NCBI RefSeq assembly: GCF_032163395.1
Contig: NZ_CP119968.1
Coordinates: forward strand, 3,932,001 to 3,996,000
Direction of reading: 5' to 3'
Source: Gloeocapsopsis dulcis
Lineage (GTDB): Bacteria > Cyanobacteriota > Cyanobacteriia > Cyanobacteriales > Chroococcidiopsidaceae
Length of the DNA: 64,000 nt
Shown: piece after piece, positions 1 through 7,318 of the stretch
Layout: every line of letters begins with the position of its first letter
How positions within the stretch are numbered: the stretch's first letter is position 1
Program-made: the position numbers and the translations under genes
The notes under the pieces: generated by a model
What the model was told of the DNA's origin: nothing
The model's input: only the letters and a program-made list of their open reading frames with translations
The model's database searches: none

Positions 1-92
1 TCCGAAACACTATGTCTTTCTCTCCGAAATTGAGTTGTCATTTGTTGCAGACCAAGTTAAAATTGAGTAACAGACCAAGTCTAGCACAAGCC

Positions 93-1349
93 ATGAAAGC
101 CAGATATCAGTATTGCTTCTATCCAACCGACCAACAGCAGCAGAGCTTAGCTCAGTTGTTTGGTTGCGTCCGTGTTGTATGGAACGATGCTTTAGCTTTC
201 AGCAAGGTTAATAAATATCCTGGTTACAACAGTTTGGCTAAGTCTCTCACTTTGTCTAAAAAGACCGAGGGAAGGCAATGGCTGAACGATGTTTCGTCGG
301 TTCCGTTGCAGCAATCTCTTAAGCAATTGGAGATAGCCTACAAAAACTATTTCGACTCTCTAAAAAGGAAGCGAAAGGACTTCGCCGTGAGCGCTCAACC
401 GAACGGTAAAAAAGTGGGTCAACCTCGATTCAAGAAAAAGACTAATGCTCAGTCTGCAACGTTCACAAAAGCTGCATTCTCTATCAAAGACGGAAATGTG
501 TATCTTGCAAAAATCGGCAACTTGAAACCGATCTGGTCTAGGGAACTGCCGTCAGAACCGAGTTCTGTTACGGTCATCAAAGATTGTGCTAATTGCTATT
601 TTCTCAGTTTTGTTGTAGAAATTGAGCCGAATCAAATCGATGCGAAAAACCAAAGTATCGGAATTGATTTAGGAATCAAAACGTTTGCAACCATGAGCAA
701 TGGAGAGAAAGTAGAAAGCCCAAACTACTCAAAACAAGATCGCAAAATACGTAAACTTCAGCGCAAGTTAGCACGTCAGCGAAAAGACTCAAAGCGCAGA
801 AACAAAACTCGAATTCAGATTGCAAAACTACACAATCAAATTGTAGATACTCGCAAAGATTTCTTGCACAAGCTATCAACCAAAATCGTTAATGAGAATC
901 AAACTATCGTTTTGGAAGATTTGAATGTGTCTGGAATGGTCAAGAATCGACGATTAGCGCGTTCGATTAGTTTGCAAGGTTGGAGAGAGTTTAGAACACT
1001 GTGTGAGGCTAAATCTGAAAAGTTAGGCAGAGAATTTCAAACCATCAATCGATGGGAACCAACAAGCCAGATTTGCTCAGATTGCGGGTTCCGATGGGGT
1101 AAGCTCGATTTGTCAATTCGCTCAGTACTTTGCTTAAATTGCGGAACTGAACAGGACAGAGACGAGAATGCAGCCCGAAATATAGAAGCGGTTGCTTTAC
1201 GGGAGGTTCCCTCCCGTAAGCATTTGCAACAAGAAATGGTCGGCACGGGGCATCGGCACGACCTTAAATGGACGGGGAGCGACCGTAAGACCTCTGCAGA
1301 GGCAAGTTACTGTGAGCCGCCAAGAATCACCGTGACTTCAGTCCGGTGA
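93..1349 (+). CDS. tnpB: TnpB, RNA-guided nuclease of the IS200/IS605 superfamily
   Basis: TnpB is an RNA-guided RuvC-like endonuclease, ancestor of Cas12. The frame is open from position 12, but the family's usual N-terminus (MKARYQYCFYPT) begins at the ATG at 93, giving 418 residues, normal for the family. From that start the RuvC triad is visible: Asp192 in GIDLGIK, Glu275 in LEDLNVSG, and the DRDENAARN motif near residue 383-385. A four-cysteine zinc ribbon (CSDCG...CLNCG) lies between the last two. The stop codon sits inside the 3' hairpin of the element, as is usual when the guide RNA scaffold overlaps the gene end. No TnpA transposase is visible, so the element is either stand-alone or its left part lies outside the window. 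Catalytic residues look intact. Confidence 0.93.
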   Translation: MKARYQYCFYPTDQQQQSLAQLFGCVRVVWNDALAFSKVNKYPGYNSLAKSLTLSKKTEGRQWLNDVSSVPLQQSLKQLEIAYKNYFDSLKRKRKDFAVSAQPNGKKVGQPRFKKKTNAQSATFTKAAFSIKDGNVYLAKIGNLKPIWSRELPSEPSSVTVIKDCANCYFLSFVVEIEPNQIDAKNQSIGIDLGIKTFATMSNGEKVESPNYSKQDRKIRKLQRKLARQRKDSKRRNKTRIQIAKLHNQIVDTRKDFLHKLSTKIVNENQTIVLEDLNVSGMVKNRRLARSISLQGWREFRTLCEAKSEKLGREFQTINRWEPTSQICSDCGFRWGKLDLSIRSVLCLNCGTEQDRDENAARNIEAVALREVPSRKHLQQEMVGTGHRHDLKWTGSDRKTSAEASYCEPPRITVTSVR

Positions 1350-1358
1350 GTATGTCAA
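1322..1358 (+). ncRNA. Right end of TnpB element / 3' end of putative omega RNA scaffold
   Basis: The end of tnpB contains the short hairpin CACCG (1328-1332) / CGGTG (1344-1348) followed by GAGTATGTCAA, the usual form of an IS605/IS1341-type right end. In characterised TnpB systems the omega RNA is made from the gene's 3' part and ends at this boundary, and the adjacent flank is used as guide. The guide would therefore start near 1359 (GAATTCCACTCAACAC). The 5' limit of the RNA cannot be set from sequence alone. Confidence 0.6.
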
Positions 1359-1521
1359 GAATTCCACTCAACACTCAAAGCTTGGCAGCTAAAGTCATAC
1401 TACAGTGTAGTAATAACAAGTTTAGTTCAATACCCTGTAATTAAATGACATAGTTCTCAATTGAATTGACTTTTTTGCTGTCAACTTTGGATAGCGATCG
1501 CCTTTCGTTGATTTATATTAA

Positions 1522-2247
1522 ATTTACCTTGCTACGCTCAATGGTACTAATGGCTTTGCTATTCAAGGTAGACTGACTTCGTCCGGCAGCGACTTTGGCT
1601 TTTCAGTCGGTGCTGCGGGAGATATCAATGGTAATGAGTTTGACGATTTCATGGTAGGTGCTCTTTTTGCTGACCCTAATGGTCGAAACGCTGCTGGAGA
1701 AAGTTATGTCATCTTTGGACGTGACTTTACCAACAAAGTCAACCGTCTTGGTACTCCTGGTGATGACTTGCTCATTGGTACTAATGGTAACGATATCTTG
1801 ATTGGTGGACTTGGCAACGATACTCTGCGTGCTGGTCGAGGTAGTGATGTCATTTACGGTGGCGCAGGTGATGATGTGCTGATCTTTGGTCCTTGGAACC
1901 GCCGCATGGATGGTGGTAGCGGTACGGATACTTTAGCGATTGAAATCAGCAATATGACGATGGATTTGACGGCGATACCTAAAAACCGAATCACTGGAAT
2001 TGAGATTATTGACTTAACAGGTACTGGTAACAATCGTCTTAAGTTGACTCGCTTAGACTTGCTAAATTTATCGGATACGACGAATCAGTTGATTGTCAAA
2101 GGCACTGCGGGAGATGTCGTTACTTCCACACACCAAGGATGGTTGTTTGACGGAACAACAACACTCGATAGCAATCAGTATGATCGCTATACTTCTGGAG
2201 CCGCAACACTGTTAGTGGATACTGATATTACGCGTATCCTTAGCTAA
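1522..2247 (+). pseudogene. C-terminal remnant of an FG-GAP / RTX calcium-binding protein
   Basis: Translation from an in-frame stop at 1519-1521 to the stop at 2245-2247 gives the tail of a larger secreted-type protein. The first part is one FG-GAP (integrin alpha-like) repeat with the motif SDFGFSVGAAGDINGN followed by DDFMVGA. Next come hemolysin-type glycine/aspartate nonapeptides (GDDLLIGTNGNDILIGG, GAGDDVLIFG) that bind calcium in family members, then a C-terminal domain of about 110 residues. The only ATG (1651) lies inside the FG-GAP repeat, so a proper start is missing. Full-length relatives carry several FG-GAP repeats. The 5' part was probably lost when the TnpB element or another rearrangement arrived. 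A short product from 1651 (198 residues) remains possible but is unlikely to fold normally. Confidence 0.75.
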
Positions 2248-2443
2248 ATTTGTGGGGAATCGGTAATCGGTAATAGGTAATTGGTTCCCTATCACTAGCG
2301 TATCGATCTGAATAACCAAACTGTCACGCTTAATCGTTAGTTGCAAGTTGTTTTTCTAATCACTAGCCACTAATGTTATGTCAAGTTGCCGTAGGAAATA
2401 TAAAATGGGAATCTAGCCTCTGTGAAGTAAGCGAGGCAAAATC
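2248..2443. other. Non-coding stretch upstream of argZ
   Basis: No gene is seen between the RTX remnant and argZ. The stretch begins with a short imperfect tandem of GGTAATC/GGTAATA units (about 2261-2283), a low-complexity motif common in cyanobacterial spacers. The control signals for argZ lie in its right part. Confidence 0.4.
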
Positions 2444-2457
2444 GTAGCGAGTTCTAC
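2444..2457 (+). promoter_or_regulatory. NtcA-type box GTA-N8-TAC upstream of argZ
   Basis: The sequence GTAGCGAGTTCTAC is a perfect match to GTA-N8-TAC, the consensus for the cyanobacterial nitrogen regulator NtcA. It lies about 70 bp before the argZ ATG. NtcA-activated promoters place such a box near -41 with a TAN3T -10 box about 22 bp downstream. At that distance the sequence here is TATCCA, an imperfect match. Nitrogen control would fit an arginine-catabolic enzyme that releases ammonium, but this is inferred from the motif alone. Confidence 0.45.
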
Positions 2458-2526
2458 AGAATTGGGGCAGCAAAAGTCTGTATCCAAGTAGAAGCTTGGG
2501 AATATTATTCACACTGGCATTATTTT

Positions 2527-4641
2527 ATGACTTCTTCGATCCGCTTCCTCATGTGTCCTCCTGACCACTATGACGTGGACTATGTTATTAATCCTTGGAT
2601 GGAAGGAAATATTCATAAGTCTTCACGCGATCGCGCTGTCGATCAGTGGCAAAAGCTGCACCATGTTATCAAAGATCATGTGATTGTAGACCTCGTACAG
2701 CCCCAAATTGGCGTACCTGATATGGTGTTTACTGCCAATGCTGGACTTGTGTTGGGAGATCGTGTTGTTCTCAGTCGTTTCTATCATAAAGAACGTCAGG
2801 GAGAGGAGCCATACTTCAAACAATGGTTTGAGTCGCAAGGCTACACTGTGTATGAATTGCAGAAAGACTTGCCATTTGAGGGCGCAGGTGATGCACTACT
2901 GGATCGCGAAGGACGTTGGCTGTGGGCTGGTTACGGTTTTCGTTCTGAACTCGACTCGCACCCTTATCTTGCAAAGTGGCTCGACATCGAAGTGGTATCA
3001 CTACGGTTGATGGATGAGCGCTTTTATCACTTAGATACATGTTTTTGTCCGCTTTCGGGTGGTTATTTACTGTACTATCCACCTGCGTTTGATTCGTATT
3101 CCAACCGCATGATTGAAATGCGCGTCGCACCAGAAAAACGAATTGCGATCGCTGAAGCTGATGCAGTCAATTTCGCGTGTAACGCTGTCAATATTGACTC
3201 GGTTGTGATTATGAACAAGGCGAGTGACAATCTCAAACAACGTCTCGCCAAAGTCGGATTTCAAGTTAGTGAAACACCATTAACCGAATTTCTCAAAGCA
3301 GGTGGTGCGGCGAAGTGCTTGACATTGCGAGTCACCGAACCAGTGCGCAGCGAAGTCACTGCTAATGCATCGGTAGAAAGTCGTACGATTCGCCTCGAAG
3401 GACATTTACTTGATACTGGTTTAATCAACCGCGCTTTAGATTTGATTATCGAAAACAGCGGTAGTTTTCAAGTACTCAAATTTAATTTGGGAGAACAACG
3501 GCAGAGTACCTCAACCGCAGAGGTAAAAGTTTCTGCACCTTCGCATGATGTGATGGAAAGCATTCTATCGCAACTGATTGACTTGGGTGCAGTCGATCTT
3601 CCTCAAGACGAACGCGATGCTAAATTGGAGCCTGTATTGCAAGCTGGAGTTGCACCAGATGACTTTTATGTCACAACGATTTATCCCACAGAAGTGCGGA
3701 TTAATGGTGAGTGGGTACGAGTGCAAAATCAGCGGATGGATGGGGCGATCGCAATCAAACAAAGTACTAACGGGCTATTGGCACGGTGTAAGCTACTACG
3801 CGATTTAGAAGTCGATGAACAAGTTGTTGTTGATGTTCAAGGTATCCGTACAATTCGTAAAACCGAATCACGCGAACAACGCAACGCTCAAGAATTCAGC
3901 TTTATGTCTGCAGGAGTTTCTAGCGAACGCCGTGTCGAATTAGTCGTTGAACAAGTCGCATGGGAACTGCGGAAAATCCGCGATCAAGGTGGTAAGGTTG
4001 TCGTGACAGCTGGTCCTGTAGTGATTCATACAGGTGGTGGCGAACATCTCTCACGATTGATTCGTGAAGGTTACGTGCAGGCATTACTCGGTGGGAATGC
4101 GATCGCTGTCCACGATATGGAACAAAATATGATGGGGACTTCGTTGGGTGTGGATATGCAACGAGGAGTCGCAGTCCGTGGAGGACACCGCCATCATTTA
4201 AAGGTAATTAACATGCTCCGTCGTTATGGCAGTATTACAAAAGCTGTTGAACAAGGTGCATTAAACAGTGGTGTGATGTACGAGTGCGTGCGTGCGGGTG
4301 TACCCTTCTCGCTTGCCGGTTCAATCCGTGATGATGGACCATTACCTGATACGCAGATGGATTTAATTAAAGCACAGCAAGAATACGCGCAGTTACTAGA
4401 AGGCGCAGATATGATTTTGATGCTGTCTTCGATGTTGCATTCGATTGGTGTAGGGAATATGACACCCGCAGGCGTGAAGATGGTGTGTGTTGATATTAAT
4501 CCGGCGGTAGTGACAAAGTTGAGCGATCGCGGTTCAGTAGAATCAGTTGGTGTCGTTACCGATGTCGGTTTATTCCTCAGTTTGTTGTTGCAACAACTAG
4601 ATCGATTAACAAGTCCATATCATGTAGCTCAAATGGTTTAA
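2527..4641 (+). CDS. argZ: Arginine dihydrolase / ornithine cyclodeaminase-type enzyme ArgZ (AgrE)
   Basis: Cyanobacterial ArgZ/AgrE converts arginine to ornithine, ammonium and CO2. The C-terminal part is an ornithine cyclodeaminase-like (LOR/SDH, TIGR00300) domain tied to proline formation. The 704 residues match the family length. All expected N-terminal guanidine-hydrolase residues sit at their known numbers: Asn22, Asn71 (TANAG), His168 (FYHLD) and Cys264 (AAKCL). The TIGR00300-type region follows from about residue 285, with the glycine-rich stretch VVTAGPVVIHTGGGEH near 496-511. The enzyme works in nitrogen remobilisation from arginine and cyanophycin. A candidate NtcA box lies upstream and a short hairpin terminator follows the stop. 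The last ~150 bp and the downstream ~250 bp recur three times in the next 6 kb, although this copy is complete. Confidence 0.95.
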   Translation: MTSSIRFLMCPPDHYDVDYVINPWMEGNIHKSSRDRAVDQWQKLHHVIKDHVIVDLVQPQIGVPDMVFTANAGLVLGDRVVLSRFYHKERQGEEPYFKQWFESQGYTVYELQKDLPFEGAGDALLDREGRWLWAGYGFRSELDSHPYLAKWLDIEVVSLRLMDERFYHLDTCFCPLSGGYLLYYPPAFDSYSNRMIEMRVAPEKRIAIAEADAVNFACNAVNIDSVVIMNKASDNLKQRLAKVGFQVSETPLTEFLKAGGAAKCLTLRVTEPVRSEVTANASVESRTIRLEGHLLDTGLINRALDLIIENSGSFQVLKFNLGEQRQSTSTAEVKVSAPSHDVMESILSQLIDLGAVDLPQDERDAKLEPVLQAGVAPDDFYVTTIYPTEVRINGEWVRVQNQRMDGAIAIKQSTNGLLARCKLLRDLEVDEQVVVDVQGIRTIRKTESREQRNAQEFSFMSAGVSSERRVELVVEQVAWELRKIRDQGGKVVVTAGPVVIHTGGGEHLSRLIREGYVQALLGGNAIAVHDMEQNMMGTSLGVDMQRGVAVRGGHRHHLKVINMLRRYGSITKAVEQGALNSGVMYECVRAGVPFSLAGSIRDDGPLPDTQMDLIKAQQEYAQLLEGADMILMLSSMLHSIGVGNMTPAGVKMVCVDINPAVVTKLSDRGSVESVGVVTDVGLFLSLLLQQLDRLTSPYHVAQMV

Positions 4642-4893
4642 TCGAGATTATGTAGGGTGAGCAATGCTCACCTTGTTTATTTAAATTAAAACTTAATAGC
4701 AATTTAGTTTCATAAGTTTTATTCAACACAAGCGCTATTTCTATTTTGGACACTTAACAATTAGAAAACTATCATTAAAGTAGATTTCAAAGCGAGTTTA
4801 GAAGCACAGTTTTTTAAGACTTTTTCCACAGATGATATCGGGAAAGGTTCTTGATAGTATAACTATTGAGAATAATATCCAGAAAGTTTCTGC
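4489..4893 (+). repeat. argZ-tail repeat, copy A (resident)
   Basis: Covers the last 50 codons of argZ plus 252 bp downstream, ending at CAGAAAGTTTCTGC. The same block recurs at 8873-9169 (copy C) and 10204-10603 (copy D), and a 36-bp stub at 6296-6331 (copy B). It starts at GTTGATATTAATCC within argZ. The downstream part is AT-rich, with no gene. Confidence 0.85.
4656..4680 (+). terminator. Hairpin terminator after argZ
   Basis: GGTGAGC-AAT-GCTCACC (4656-4672) forms a perfect 7-bp stem followed by TTGTTTATTT. It is 15 bp after the argZ stop. The same hairpin, with small changes, follows the argZ-tail copies near 9040 and 10365. Confidence 0.6.
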
Positions 4894-4912
4894 ATGAGGT
4901 GGTAGGCTCACT

Positions 4913-5449
4913 ATGCAAAATGTTTCCTTGCGCCCAATTACCGTAGAAGATGCAACCTCAGTGCAGCTTTATGCTTCAGATGCTCGACTCGCGGCAACTT
5001 GTAATGTGCCTTATCCTTACCCGTCCAATGGTGGTCAAGTATTTGTTGAAAGATGTATTCATGCCCGTGAGTCCCGTCAACGATTTCCCCATGCCATTCT
5101 TCTTGATGGGCAGTTTGTGGGTGTGATCGGTCTGAATCTTCCCGACTTCACAAATCTGACTGCTGAAGTGGATTATTGGTTAGCGGTTCCATTTTGGGGG
5201 CAAGGAATTATGACTCAAGCCGTTGGTTTAGTTGCTGGTGTAGCGTTTAAGGAACTCGGCTTTTGTCGTTTGTTTAGTGGCTGCTGGTCTAAAAATCCAG
5301 CTTCGTGTCGGGTTTTAGAAAAAAATGGTTTTACGGAAATATCGAGTATTGTGAATGACGGTCACTTTGGGCAGAAGTTTGCAGGAGAGACAATTCGTAG
5401 ATTTACCCTCTCATACGACGAATGGCAAAGGCATATGACGACGGCATAA
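4913..5449 (+). CDS. GNAT family N-acetyltransferase (RimJ/RimL type)
   Basis: This 178-residue protein starts MQNVSLRPITVEDA and has the acetyltransferase fold of the Acetyltransf_3 group. The acetyl-CoA loop is visible as VPFWGQGIMTQAV (residues about 92-104), and the late helix as NPASCRVLEKNGF (about 128-140), typical of RimJ/RimL-like enzymes. Related proteins acetylate N-terminal residues, small amines or antibiotics; the substrate cannot be read here. It is the first unit after copy A of the argZ repeat. Its stop codon overlaps the R'' box of a candidate attC site, which is how integron cassette genes usually end. GAGGTGG 12-18 bp upstream is a possible ribosome site. Confidence 0.85.
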   Translation: MQNVSLRPITVEDATSVQLYASDARLAATCNVPYPYPSNGGQVFVERCIHARESRQRFPHAILLDGQFVGVIGLNLPDFTNLTAEVDYWLAVPFWGQGIMTQAVGLVAGVAFKELGFCRLFSGCWSKNPASCRVLEKNGFTEISSIVNDGHFGQKFAGETIRRFTLSYDEWQRHMTTA

Positions 5450-5505
5450 CAATCGCACTGCACCGAAACATTTCAGTGTGGTCGGTTGATATGCAAGTGT
5501 TATCT
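5444..5505 (+). repeat. Candidate attC site a (after GNAT gene)
   Basis: R'' box GCATAAC (5444-5450) and R' box GTTATCT (5499-5505) bracket 62 bp. ATAACA and TGTTAT pair at the base; inner pairs are CACTG/CAGTG or ACCGA/TCGGT. Size and layout fit a short attC, but the L''/L' boxes are less regular than in sites d, e and g. Confidence 0.5.
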
Positions 5506-5583
5506 GTGTCCGGTAAGCGCGAAAGTTGGGCTACTTCACCTTGGGTGTATTTTCGGGAGAGGAAACCATAGTGGGATATACAG

Positions 5584-6213
5584 ATGGAACAAGGAAAGAT
5601 TATCTTCCTTAACGGGATTTCAAGTTCTGGTAAGACAACCCTTGTCAGAGCCTTGCAAGACATCTTAGATGGATATTATTTTCACACTGGCATAGATCAA
5701 TATATTGAGAGGTCTCCAACTAAGTTCCATGTATCCTCAGATGGTAAAGAGCCATCCACAGCCGATGGTCTCCTGTGGGTATTCCCAGATGGTTGCCAGC
5801 AAGTATCTGAAATCCGCATAGGTTCTGTGGGCTATCGGCTGATAGCTGGGATGTATAGTGCTGCTGCTGCACTCGCTTCGATTGGTAACGATCTAATTAT
5901 TGATGATGTGATTTTTGATCAAAGGGTGTTGCAAATAGCAGTTAGAACTTTATTGCCGTTCCATGTACTTTTTGTTGGTGTGCGTTGTTCACTTGAAATC
6001 GCTGAGCAACGGGAACGAGAGAGGGGCGATCGCATCGAGGGACTAGCCAGATTTCAATACCCTCTTGTTCACTCTCATGGCACCTATGACTTTGAAGTTG
6101 ATACATCTACTTCAAGTCCAACAGTATGTGCGAACCAAATAAAGCAATTTTTACAAGATGGTTCAGCACCAAAGGCATTTCACATACTTCAGGATACTTT
6201 TGCTAGAGAGTAG
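5584..6213 (+). CDS. Chloramphenicol phosphotransferase-like P-loop kinase
   Basis: 209 residues with an N-terminal Walker A motif GISSSGKTT (residues 11-19) and a C-terminal nucleotide-binding region rich in Arg/Glu (RERERGDR). The order and the IIDDVIFD stretch (about 118-125) match the CPT-like (chloramphenicol 3-O-phosphotransferase) family of small P-loop kinases. Some members inactivate chloramphenicol; many environmental homologues have unknown substrates. The gene follows candidate attC a by about 80 bp and is followed directly by attC-like site b, so it looks like a cassette gene. The C-terminus is slightly longer than in typical CPT (about 180 residues). Resistance activity is not shown by sequence. 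Confidence 0.8.
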   Translation: MEQGKIIFLNGISSSGKTTLVRALQDILDGYYFHTGIDQYIERSPTKFHVSSDGKEPSTADGLLWVFPDGCQQVSEIRIGSVGYRLIAGMYSAAAALASIGNDLIIDDVIFDQRVLQIAVRTLLPFHVLFVGVRCSLEIAEQRERERGDRIEGLARFQYPLVHSHGTYDFEVDTSTSSPTVCANQIKQFLQDGSAPKAFHILQDTFARE

Positions 6214-6221
6214 AATAAAAA

Positions 6222-6302
6222 GCCCAACACTTCAAGTGGACAGAGCAAAACCCCTTCTGCTGTATTTCTACGTTGCCCTGCCGCTGACTTTTGCCGTTGA
6301 CC
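6222..6302 (+). repeat. Candidate attC site b, degenerate, joined to argZ-tail copy B
   Basis: R'' box GCCCAAC (6222-6228) and R' box GTTGACC (6296-6302). Left arm AGTGGACAG and right arm CTGCCGCTGACTT can pair with one extra A on the left, the attC hallmark, but several bases are unpaired. The R' box coincides with the first bases of the argZ-tail stub. Confidence 0.4.
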
Positions 6303-6331
6303 CAGCGGTGGTGACAAAATTGAGCGATCGC
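6296..6331 (+). repeat. argZ-tail repeat, copy B (short stub)
   Basis: GTTGACCCAGCGGTGGTGAC and the following ACAAAATTGAGCGATCGC correspond to argZ 4489-4527. It shares the CCAG.(A/G)GTGGTGACAAAATTG form with copy D rather than with the resident gene. Similarity stops just after the HIP1 octamer; the rest of the tail is absent. Confidence 0.7.
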
Positions 6332-6413
6332 ACTCTTCTATGTTGGTCTTCTACTTTTTGTTGGTTGCAGATGTTGACTAGTTATTCCAGCAGTTATATA
6401 GTACTGCGCCGAG

Positions 6414-6725
6414 ATGCTAATTCCCAATGCAGAAAATTCAATTGTTGATATTCGTAAATTGCGTGGTTACTGCCTCAATCCAGAACACGATGACGGCAAG
6501 CACAAAGCTCGGTTGTTTTTGTCCATTCTTGGGATGACGGCTGAGAATGCTGAGGAATTACGCCAAATTCTGCTTGAAGTTGTCAGAACCCATGAAGCTC
6601 AGTTAGGAAGGCAGGATGAGTTCGGACAACGCTATAATCTGGATTTTATAATCGAATGGCAAAATAGAAATGCGACCTTCGGAGTGGTTGGATCGTCGAG
6701 CATGGTTCAAAGACCCCAAGATTAA
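6414..6725 (+). CDS. DUF6883-like protein with altered C-terminus
   Basis: 103 residues. The first 85 fit the small DUF6883 family seen in cyanobacteria and actinobacteria: LIPNAENSIVDIRKLRGYCL, a GKHKARLF segment, then FGQRYNLDFIIEWQ. Family members end with a conserved strand after the WQ position, but this one changes to VVGSSSMVQRPQD and stops. In another frame the same DNA reads MRPSEWLDRRAWFKDPKIND, which suggests a junction or frameshift near 6665. Family members often sit beside a DUF4926 gene, as here. Function is unknown; a toxin-antitoxin-like role has been proposed for such pairs only by genomic context. The start at 6414 follows a decayed argZ-tail stub. Confidence 0.6.
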   Translation: MLIPNAENSIVDIRKLRGYCLNPEHDDGKHKARLFLSILGMTAENAEELRQILLEVVRTHEAQLGRQDEFGQRYNLDFIIEWQNRNATFGVVGSSSMVQRPQD

Positions 6726-6750
6726 CGACCTGCTATCCTCTGTAACTATT

Positions 6751-6759
6751 GGAGGTGAT
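6751..6759 (+). promoter_or_regulatory. Strong ribosome binding site deciding the DUF4926 start
   Basis: GGAGGTGAT matches the anti-Shine-Dalgarno sequence over nine bases, 4 bp before the GTG at 6764. Most genes in this window have weak sites, so it stands out and supports GTG 6764 over TTG 6749. Confidence 0.6.
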
Positions 6760-6763
6760 AAGC

Positions 6764-7012
6764 GTGATAAACAACACAGCCAAATTGCTAGATGTTGTAG
6801 CCTTGACCGTTGATCTTCCCCAGTACAATTTGTGGCGGGGACAGGTTGGTACGGTGGTTGAGACATTAGCTAATGGTGCAGCTTTTGAAGTGGAATTTAG
6901 CGATCGCAACGGACGTACTTATGAGTCTTTAGGGTTGCGTCCAGAGCAAATTATGGTGCTACGCTTTGAGCCAGCATTACCCGATGTTGAGCCTGAAATG
7001 ACTACAGCATAA
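6764..7012 (+). CDS. DUF4926 domain protein
   Basis: About 82 residues with the DUF4926 pattern LLDVVALTVDLP...RGQVGTVVE...FEVEFSDRNGRTY...L. Longer reading from TTG 6749 is possible, but the GTG at 6764 is preceded at 5-bp spacing by GGAGGTGAT (6751-6759), a near-perfect ribosome binding site. The family is a small beta-barrel (SH3-like) protein of unknown function, usually the second gene of a two-gene unit. The upstream partner is the DUF6883-like gene. The stop codon is followed within a few bases by attC-like site c, so the pair looks like one cassette. Confidence 0.72.
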   Translation: MINNTAKLLDVVALTVDLPQYNLWRGQVGTVVETLANGAAFEVEFSDRNGRTYESLGLRPEQIMVLRFEPALPDVEPEMTTA

Positions 7013-7015
7013 GCA

Positions 7016-7103
7016 GCACAACAACCGTGTTGCGGCAGACAGAGGGGAGATTTTAGTGCTGAGGAAAGAGGTTACTTGCCGCCGCTGAACAGCAACGTTA
7101 CCA
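7016..7103 (+). repeat. Candidate attC site c (after DUF4926 gene)
   Basis: R'' region CACAAC (7017-7022) and R' box GTTACCA (7097-7103). TGTTGCGGCAGACAG on the left faces TTGCCGCCGCTGAACAGCAACGTTA on the right. The L' part GCCGCTGAACA is typical; the left arm carries substitutions. The stretch 7104-7318 after it holds no gene beyond a short open fragment. Confidence 0.5.
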
Positions 7104-7318
7104 AGAACTCATTGATGAAAAATTTGGTTGTTTGATGCAGGTGTAGTTGTACAGCCAGCCAACTTCGTTTGGTCGGTGGGATGTAATTTAGAGTTCGTTG
7201 CTGAGGTATTTAGGTTTAATGTATTGCGATCGCTCTGTTTGACCAATTCGGTGTATATAGATTCAGCTAGGAGCAACAAGTTATTATCTAATCAGGCAAG
7301 GTTTATTCATATAGAACA

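Noticed and set aside
7104-7318. Short open fragment LAAAEQQRYQELIDEKFGCL reading out of attC c
   Set aside because: No start and no family; probably a chance frame.
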